64,000 nucleotides of DNA from Flavobacterium lacustre (GTDB lineage Bacteria > Bacteroidota > Bacteroidia > Flavobacteriales > Flavobacteriaceae), in NCBI RefSeq assembly GCF_027474525.2, contig NZ_CP114882.2, positions 1,054,001 to 1,118,000 of the forward strand. Direction: 5' to 3'. The position numbers and the translations under genes are program-made. The notes under the pieces are model-generated. The model worked only from the letters and a program-made list of their open reading frames with translations, made no database searches and was not told the origin of the DNA. Shown in pieces: positions 58,740-64,000 of the stretch (the stretch's first letter is position 1; every line of letters begins with the position of its first letter).

Positions 58740-60179
58740 ATGGTATTGAGTAGATTTTGGTTGGCTATTTTTATTTCTTCAATAGTATTTGTAGTCATCG
58801 GTTTGTTTTCCGAAAACAGTTACACCATTGATTATATCTTGAATGGTAAGAAAGATGACCCCATTTTACTAACCGAAAAATACATCGAGCAAGTTCCTGC
58901 TTTTATCCGAGACAGTATCAAAAAAGCGCCAGATCAAACGATGATTATCAATAGGGATACCATCAATGCTGATACGACTTATGTGTTTAAAAATAAAGTG
59001 GTTAAAGTTTATAGCGGAGTTCAAAAATCAGATGGATTATTACCCACTTGTAAAAACACATTAGTAGATTTAATTTTGCCGCTTATTGCTTATTTAGCTT
59101 TTTTTTGCGGCTTGATGGAACTTTTAATCATTTCTGGAGCCACAGAAAAATTAGCCAAAGTATTGAGCCCGGTGTTTGTGAAAGTGTTTCCAAGTGTTCC
59201 TGAAAATCATCCTTCAATTTCCTATATGACGTTGAATTTTGCCGCCAATTTTCTGGGTCTTGATTCTGCTGCAACTCCTTTTGGATTAAAGGCTATGGAG
59301 AGTTTGCAAACCATCAATCCAGATAAAGACAAAGCCAGTGATGCGCAAATTATGTTTATGTGTTTGCATGCCTCAGGTCTTACATTAATCGCAACCTCTA
59401 TCATTGGGTATCGTGCAGCTGCGAATGCTGCGAATCCCGCCGATGTAATGTTGCCTTGTATCATCACTTCTTTTATCGGTACAATCGCTGCATTTTTAAT
59501 TGTTGGAATTAAACAAAAAATTAATTTCAAAAGTGCCTCTTTGGTAGTTGGTTTAATGACATTAATAGCTGCTATTGTAGGTTTGTTATTGTATGTAAAC
59601 CATTTGGATTTAATTGGAAAAAATTATTTCACATCCAATCTTTCCGCTTTAATTTTAGTTGGAATCATTGCATTTACTTTGATTCTTTCCTTCGTTAAAG
59701 AAAAGAAATTTACAGAAGCAAATACAACTGTTTATGAAACCTTTGTGGTTGGTGCCAATAATGGTGTTAAAACAGGAGTTACTATTTTCCCTTATGTTTT
59801 GGGAATGTTAGTGGCTATATCTTTATTCAGAAACAGTGGTTTGTTTGAAATTATTAGTGAATGGATTGCTTTTGGATTTTCAAATTTGGGAGTAAGTAAA
59901 CAAATCACCGATGCTTTACCGGTAGCATTGCTTAGACCTTTTAGCTCTGCAGGTTCACGAGGATTTTTGATTGATTCGATGAATACTTTTGGTGCTGATT
60001 CCTTAACGGGAAGATTAAGTTCTATTTTTCAATGTAGTGCCGAAAGTACTTTTTATGTGATAGCGGTTTACTTTGGTTCCGTTAATATAAAAAATACGCG
60101 TTACGCTTTAGGAACGATGCTTTTGGTAGATTTAATCTGTGTAATTACCGCTATTTTGGTAGCAAGTTGGTTTTTTTAA
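58740..60179 (+). CDS. Nucleoside-recognition (SpmA/SpmB-like) membrane protein fusion
   Basis: A 479-residue membrane protein. One N-terminal helix (about residues 6-25) leads into a polar periplasmic insertion of about 75 residues, then two Gate/nucleoside-recognition-type blocks: about residues 105-260 (with LNFAANFLGLDSAATPFGLKA) and 300-479 (with LLRPFSSAGSRGFLIDSMN). Sporulating bacteria have these as separate SpmA and SpmB; here both blocks are in one chain, which is usual in Bacteroidota. The substrate is not known. It does not indicate sporulation in this organism. Confidence 0.84.
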   Translation: MVLSRFWLAIFISSIVFVVIGLFSENSYTIDYILNGKKDDPILLTEKYIEQVPAFIRDSIKKAPDQTMIINRDTINADTTYVFKNKVVKVYSGVQKSDGLLPTCKNTLVDLILPLIAYLAFFCGLMELLIISGATEKLAKVLSPVFVKVFPSVPENHPSISYMTLNFAANFLGLDSAATPFGLKAMESLQTINPDKDKASDAQIMFMCLHASGLTLIATSIIGYRAAANAANPADVMLPCIITSFIGTIAAFLIVGIKQKINFKSASLVVGLMTLIAAIVGLLLYVNHLDLIGKNYFTSNLSALILVGIIAFTLILSFVKEKKFTEANTTVYETFVVGANNGVKTGVTIFPYVLGMLVAISLFRNSGLFEIISEWIAFGFSNLGVSKQITDALPVALLRPFSSAGSRGFLIDSMNTFGADSLTGRLSSIFQCSAESTFYVIAVYFGSVNIKNTRYALGTMLLVDLICVITAILVASWFF

Positions 60180-60336
60180 AATAATTAAAAATCCAGATTT
60201 TTGGTTGTCAAAGTAGGCGAACCAATGACTTTTTTAGATCTAATTTTAAATCATTCTAAAGCATAAGTTGATATAAATCAGGTTTAGTTCTTTTGACAAT
60301 TCTTATATTTACATTTCTAAAAATTAATTATAAAAT

Positions 60337-61938
60337 ATGGACTTTATATACCAGGATCCTTATCCTATTTTAAAAGACGATACCCAATACCGAAAAATTA
60401 CTTCTGATTACGTAACTGTAGAAAAACTAGGAGATAGAGAGATTTTAACAATTGACCCAAAAGGATTAGAATTGTTATCGCAAGAGGCTTTAAAAGATGT
60501 TTCTTTTATGTTGCGTACGGCTCATTTAGAAAAATTAAAAGCAATTCTTGACGATCCGGAAGCAACCGATAATGATTGTTTTGTGGCATATAATTTATTG
60601 CAAAATGCAGTTGTGGCTATTGAAGGTGAATTGCCTTCTTGTCAGGACACCGGAACAGCAATTGTTATGGCCAAGAAAGGGGAAAATGTATATACCGGAG
60701 TTGATGATGCCGAATGGTTGTCGAAAGGGATTTTCAATACTTATCAAGAGCGTAATTTACGCTATTCCCAAATTGTTCCGATTAGTATGTTTGAAGAGAA
60801 AAACTCAGGTTCTAATCTTCCGGCACAAATTGATATTTATGCTAAAAAAGGAGCTACTTATGAGTTTTTGTTTTTAGCAAAAGGTGGAGGTTCTGCGAAT
60901 AAAACGTATTTATACCAACAAACGAAATCGTTGTTGAATGAAAAATCAATGGATGCTTTCATTCGTGCAAAAATAAAAGATTTAGGAACTTCTGCTTGTC
61001 CACCGTATCACTTGGCTTTAGTGATTGGAGGAACTTCTGCGGAAGCGAATTTAGCAGCAGTTAAAAAAGCATCAGCAGGATATTTTGACCATTTGCCAAC
61101 ATCAGGAAATATGGCAGGTCAGGCTTTTCGTGATTTAGAGTGGGAGAAAAGAGTACAATTAATTTGCCAAGAAAGTCAGATTGGAGCACAATTTGGCGGT
61201 AAATATTTCACACATGATGTGCGCGTAATTCGTCTGCCCCGTCACGCTGCTTCTTGTCCGGTTGGATTGGGCGTTTCCTGTTCTGCAGATAGAAACATTA
61301 AAGGTAAAATTACTAAAGACGGAATTTTTGTAGAACAATTAGAGGTTAATCCAAAACGATTATTGCCGGAGACTCCACCACATTTGGAACCAGCTGTCGA
61401 AATCGATTTGAATCAACCAATGGCTGATATTCTTAAAAAATTGTCGCAATACCCAATCAAAACGCGTTTGAAATTAAATGGAACGTTGATTGTGGCTCGT
61501 GATATTGCTCATGCCAAAATCAAAGAATTATTGGATGCGGGTAAACCAATGCCAGAATATTTTAAAAATCACCCAATCTATTATGCCGGGCCAGCCAAAA
61601 CTCCGGAAGGAATGGCTTCGGGAAGTTTTGGACCAACTACTGCCGGCCGTATGGATGTGTATGTGGATGAGTTCCAAAAACACGGTGGAAGTATGGTAAT
61701 GCTTGCCAAAGGAAACCGTACCAAAGATGTGATGAATGCTTGTAAAACGTATGGTGGATTCTATTTAGGTTCTATCGGAGGACCAGCGGCTATCTTAGCC
61801 AAAGAAAATATCCTTTCGGTTGAAGTAGTTGATTTTGAAGAATTAGGTATGGAAGCCGTTCGTAAAATCACTATCAAAGATTTCCCAGCTTTTATTATCA
61901 CAGATGATAAAGGAAATGATTTCTTTGAGAATTTGTAG
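60337..61938 (+). CDS. Fumarate hydratase, class I
   Basis: A 533-residue iron-sulfur fumarase interconverting fumarate and malate in the citric acid cycle. Candidate [4Fe-4S] ligand cysteines are seen in [10 protein letters not shown] near residue 106, in [16 protein letters not shown] near residue 224 and in [13 protein letters not shown] near residue 313. The C-terminal domain with [16 protein letters not shown] near residue 427 is the second half of the active site. Both alpha-like and beta-like parts are in one chain, as in E. coli FumA/FumB. The gene is monocistronic, with a strong terminator. Tartrate dehydratase is an unlikely alternative given the length. Confidence 0.92.
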   Translation: MDFIYQDPYPILKDDTQYRKITSDYVTVEKLGDREILTIDPKGLELLSQEALKDVSFMLRTAHLEKLKAILDDPEATDNDCFVAYNLLQNAVVAIEGELPSCQDTGTAIVMAKKGENVYTGVDDAEWLSKGIFNTYQERNLRYSQIVPISMFEEKNSGSNLPAQIDIYAKKGATYEFLFLAKGGGSANKTYLYQQTKSLLNEKSMDAFIRAKIKDLGTSACPPYHLALVIGGTSAEANLAAVKKASAGYFDHLPTSGNMAGQAFRDLEWEKRVQLICQESQIGAQFGGKYFTHDVRVIRLPRHAASCPVGLGVSCSADRNIKGKITKDGIFVEQLEVNPKRLLPETPPHLEPAVEIDLNQPMADILKKLSQYPIKTRLKLNGTLIVARDIAHAKIKELLDAGKPMPEYFKNHPIYYAGPAKTPEGMASGSFGPTTAGRMDVYVDEFQKHGGSMVMLAKGNRTKDVMNACKTYGGFYLGSIGGPAAILAKENILSVEVVDFEELGMEAVRKITIKDFPAFIITDDKGNDFFENL

Positions 61939-61965
61939 GGATTAATCGTAAAGATTTATATAATA

Positions 61966-62004
61966 GAAAAACCGTTTATTCTTGATGAATAAACGGTTTT
62001 TTGT
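61966..62004 (+). terminator. Rho-independent terminator of the fumarase gene
   Basis: ACCGTTTATTC (61971-61981) pairs perfectly with GAATAAACGGT (61987-61997) around loop TTGAT, with A4 before and T6 after. It lies 28 bases after the stop codon and faces the convergent scoB gene. Confidence 0.92.
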
Positions 62005-62045
62005 TTTTTAAAACTTTGACAAATATATTCAAGATGTTTTGTGAT

Positions 62046-62705
62046 TTAATCAATAACCATTTCTGGAATTTCACCATCAATAATTAATTTCGCTTCGGTG
62101 GAAGCGATAATGTGTTCTACAGAAACGCCTGGTGCGCGTTCTAAGAGTTTAAAGCCTTTTGGAGTAATTTCCATAACGGCTAATTCGGTGACTACTTTTT
62201 TTACGCAGCCAACGCCAGTCAATGGCAAAGTACATTTTTTAAGAATTTTACTTTCTCCGGCTTTGTTGACATGCATCATGGCCACGATAATATTCTCGGC
62301 AGAAGCGACTAAATCCATTGCACCGCCCATTCCTTTGACCATTTTTCCGGGGATTTTCCAGTTGGCAATATCGCCGTTTTCGGCAACTTCCATCGCACCA
62401 AGAATCGTCAAATCGACATGTTGCCCGCGAATCATCCCGAAACTTAAAGCAGAATCAAAAAAAGAAGCGCCGGGTAAAGTGGTAATAGTTTGTTTTCCGG
62501 CATTGATTAAATCTGCATCTTCTTCGCCTTCAAACGGGAAAGGTCCCATACCGAGAACGCCGTTTTCACTTTGAAATTCTACATCAATTCCTTTTGGAAT
62601 ATAATTAGCAACTAAAGTTGGAATTCCGATGCCTAGGTTTACAAAAAAACCATCTTTCAATTCCTGAGCAATGCGTTTCGCTATTCCTATTTTATCCAAT
62701 GCCAT
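62046..62705 (-). CDS. scoB: CoA transferase subunit B (SCOT type)
   Basis: A 219-residue beta subunit beginning MALDKIGIAKRIAQELKDG. FQSENGVLGMGPFPFEGEED near residue 45 has the catalytic glutamate of the SENG motif, which forms a covalent acyl-CoA intermediate. GAMEVAENGDIANWKIPGK and GMGGAMDLVA are typical of the succinyl-CoA:3-ketoacid CoA transferase family. With subunit A it moves CoA between succinate and acetoacetate or similar acids. The ATG is two bases after the stop codon of subunit A, so the two are in one operon. The exact acid pair is not decided by sequence. Confidence 0.92.
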   Translation of the reverse strand: MALDKIGIAKRIAQELKDGFFVNLGIGIPTLVANYIPKGIDVEFQSENGVLGMGPFPFEGEEDADLINAGKQTITTLPGASFFDSALSFGMIRGQHVDLTILGAMEVAENGDIANWKIPGKMVKGMGGAMDLVASAENIIVAMMHVNKAGESKILKKCTLPLTGVGCVKKVVTELAVMEITPKGFKLLERAPGVSVEHIIASTEAKLIIDGEIPEMVID

Positions 62706-62707
62706 AA

Positions 62708-63409
62708 TTAGTCTTTTTTTCTGGTTGTGCGTTGTTCAATTCTCTTTTCGTATTGCTCTCCTTGAAAAATGCGTTGCACGAATATTCCGGGAATATGAAT
62801 TTGGTTGGGGTCGAGTGTTCCGGCTTCTACCAATTCTTCGACTTCGGCGATGGTGATTTTTGCAGCGCCAGCCATACAAGGATTGAAATTTCTAGCAGTT
62901 CCTTTGAAGATGAGGTTTCCTGCTGTATCGCCTTTCCAGGCTTTTATGATGGCAAAATCAGCGTTGAAAGCCAATTCCATAATATGCATTTTACCGTTGA
63001 ATTCACGAGCTTCTTTTCCTTCGGCGACTTCGGTTCCGTAGCCTGCCGGGGTAAAAAAAGCGGGAATTCCGGCTTGTGCTGCCCGACATCTTTCTGCCAA
63101 AGTTCCTTGCGGAATCAAGTCTACTTCGAGTTCTCCGGAAAGCATTTGGCGTTCGAATTCGGCATTTTCTCCTACATAGGAAGAAATCATTTTTTTGATT
63201 TGTTTTTTTTGCAAAAGCAATCCGAGACCAAAATTATCGACACCGGCATTGTTGGAAATACAGGTAAGATTGTTGGTTTCTTTTTTGACAAGTTCGGCAA
63301 TGGAGTTTTCCGGAATACCGCACAATCCAAAACCACCGAGCATTAGTGTCATTCCGTTTTCGATTCCTTGAAGGGCTTCTTGAACTGTATTTACTTTTTT
63401 ATTAATCAT
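62708..63409 (-). CDS. scoA: CoA transferase subunit A (SCOT type)
   Basis: A 233-residue alpha subunit starting [40 protein letters not shown] (residues 22-41) is the conserved glycine-rich opening, and [14 protein letters not shown] near residue 59 with [20 protein letters not shown] follow the family order. The ATG at 63409 is preferred over a TTG at 63451, which would add an unrelated N-terminal tail. It is the first gene of a two-gene operon with scoB (two-base gap). Together they should activate ketoacids for energy metabolism. Confidence 0.93.
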   Translation of the reverse strand: MINKKVNTVQEALQGIENGMTLMLGGFGLCGIPENSIAELVKKETNNLTCISNNAGVDNFGLGLLLQKKQIKKMISSYVGENAEFERQMLSGELEVDLIPQGTLAERCRAAQAGIPAFFTPAGYGTEVAEGKEAREFNGKMHIMELAFNADFAIIKAWKGDTAGNLIFKGTARNFNPCMAGAAKITIAEVEELVEAGTLDPNQIHIPGIFVQRIFQGEQYEKRIEQRTTRKKD

Positions 63410-63473
63410 AAATGAGTCTCGTATTAGCGGATTATTGTACTGGATTTGCAATTCAATTAGGAATACTAATGCC

Positions 63474-63550
63474 TAGCCCTGATGGAAGCGACATCCTTTT
63501 ATGCCGGTTTTCGGCATGAAAGATATAGCGTACAGCGGGAAACAGCTCCT
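63474..63550 (-). repeat. Palindromic 3'-flanking element, copy 2 (short stem)
   Basis: In the leftward sense the element opens with GGAGCTGTTTCCCGCTGTACG and closes with CGCTTCCATCAGGGCTA. Between them is an 11-bp stem (ATGCCG 63501-63506 with CGGCAT 63512-63517, extended by CTTTT/GAAAG) with loop GTTTT. The same cores frame the longer stem at 37393-37536. It follows the stop codon of the penicillin-binding protein gene by 23 bases, in the same orientation to that gene as copy 1 has to the flippase gene. Confidence 0.72.
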
Positions 63551-63573
63551 GATTAATTGAATCTGTTTGACTT

Positions 63574-64000
63574 TTATAATTCGAATTCGTCTGTGCTTTG
63601 TTCTACTGCGGTAGAGTCTTGAACGACTTTTGGCGCGGTGTAACAATCTACTTTTATGGATAGATTTGCGGGTCTGTCGAATTGTCCTTTGGATACGTGA
63701 AGTGCCGGATCGGCATAACAAAGTTTCATGAAATAACCCCAAACTGGTAATGCGGCTGTGGCTCCTTGTCCGTAAGTGATGCTTTTGAAACGTGCGGAAC
63801 GGTCTTCGCAACCTACCCAAACTCCGGTCACCAGGTTAGGAACCATTCCCATGAACCAACCGTCGGATTGGTTTTGTGTGGTACCTGTTTTTCCTGCTAT
63901 AGGGTTTTTGAACTGGTACGGATATCCTGTCCAGCGATTGTCTCCGTTTCCTCCGCCTGTTGTGCGCAAACGATCTCCTGATCCTCCTTCGGTTACGCCT
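63574..64000 (-). CDS. Class A penicillin-binding protein (PBP1A-like), 5' part outside the window
   Basis: The last 142 codons of a bifunctional murein synthase. The transpeptidase motif KTGTTQ near window position 63890, the following NQSDGWFMGMVPN, and YGQGATAALPVWGYFM are typical of PBP1A/PonA. The short C-terminal tail is acidic (EQSTDEFEL). The active-site serine and SxN motif and the glycosyltransferase domain lie outside the window. It would polymerise and crosslink peptidoglycan at the inner membrane. The stop codon is at 63574 and the 3' palindromic element follows. The TTG at 63969 is internal, not a start. Confidence 0.9.
   Translation of the reverse strand, partial: GVTEGGSGDRLRTTGGGNGDNRWTGYPYQFKNPIAGKTGTTQNQSDGWFMGMVPNLVTGVWVGCEDRSARFKSITYGQGATAALPVWGYFMKLCYADPALHVSKGQFDRPANLSIKVDCYTAPKVVQDSTAVEQSTDEFEL

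Noticed and set aside
62732-63346. Rightward 204-residue frame over scoA
   Set aside because: It is antisense to the CoA transferase gene, and the translation is cysteine- and phenylalanine-rich without domains.
63473-63820. Leftward 115-residue frame overlapping the penicillin-binding protein gene
   Set aside because: It is an out-of-frame, arginine-rich translation of the PBP coding region and palindromic element.

Overview
The window reads as a chromosomal segment of a flavobacterium (Bacteroidota, probably Flavobacterium or a close relative). The DNA is AT-rich. Upstream regions carry the Bacteroidota -7 promoter word TAnnTTTG, sometimes with a TTG about 17-22 nt further up, and there is little Shine-Dalgarno signal. 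Several gene families are typical of Flavobacteriia: a PorW/SprE-like type IX secretion lipoprotein, a GLPGLI protein, DUF4254, DUF4292, DUF4837, DUF5687, a permuted ATP-grasp / alpha-E / transglutaminase trio, and an ATP synthase operon without the beta and epsilon genes. I see no tRNA, rRNA, CRISPR array, prophage or intact insertion sequence.

Layout. (1) 1-9816: surface polysaccharide locus (glycosyltransferases, a Wzx-type flippase, a hexapeptide acyltransferase, UDP-glucuronate decarboxylase, a polyprenyl-phosphate sugar transferase and a PaaK/CapK-like adenylating enzyme). (2) 9931-14945: purD, upp, two small flavobacterial membrane proteins, DUF4254 and a GT9 heptosyltransferase-like enzyme. 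(3) 15190-18817: an outer-membrane beta-barrel receptor-like protein with a GLPGLI partner. (4) 18818-20946: accessory stretch with a 19-copy 21-bp tandem array and three small leftward genes, one bracketed by a short direct repeat. (5) 20947-24354: a PaaE-type reductase and a DUF5687/ATPase ABC exporter pair. (6) 24442-33402: sprE-like gene, bactofilin, AtpZ-like protein and atpB-E-F-H-A-G. (7) 33596-35822: AraC-type regulator, an AraC-style direct-repeat operator with a promoter, a shortened DUF547 gene and a GNAT enzyme. (8) 35927-42572: second flippase, dut, sugar nucleotidyltransferase, TPR protein, DUF4292 lipoprotein and an EnvC-like protein. (9) 42637-46032: leftward amidoligase-type trio. 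(10) 46488-55522: plsC, recA, thioesterase, DoxX, holB, pgk, a LysM lytic transglycosylase and a DUF4837 lipoprotein. (11) 55638-64000: SDR, DMT transporter, ogt, PolB-like exonuclease, an SpmA/SpmB-like membrane protein, class I fumarase, scoAB and the end of a class A penicillin-binding protein gene.

Taken together, envelope construction dominates: polysaccharide assembly and export, peptidoglycan remodelling, phospholipid synthesis, outer-membrane uptake and type IX secretion, interleaved with core energy, nucleotide and DNA-repair genes.

The structures that gene annotation does not explain lie mostly between genes. They are: a two-copy palindromic element sitting directly 3' of two unrelated genes (37393-37536 and 63474-63550); the 21-bp array with a 63-bp higher-order period; hairpins bracketing atpE; a 21-bp-spaced operator beside the AraC gene; and promoters placed so close to holB and plsC that their mRNAs should be leaderless or nearly so.
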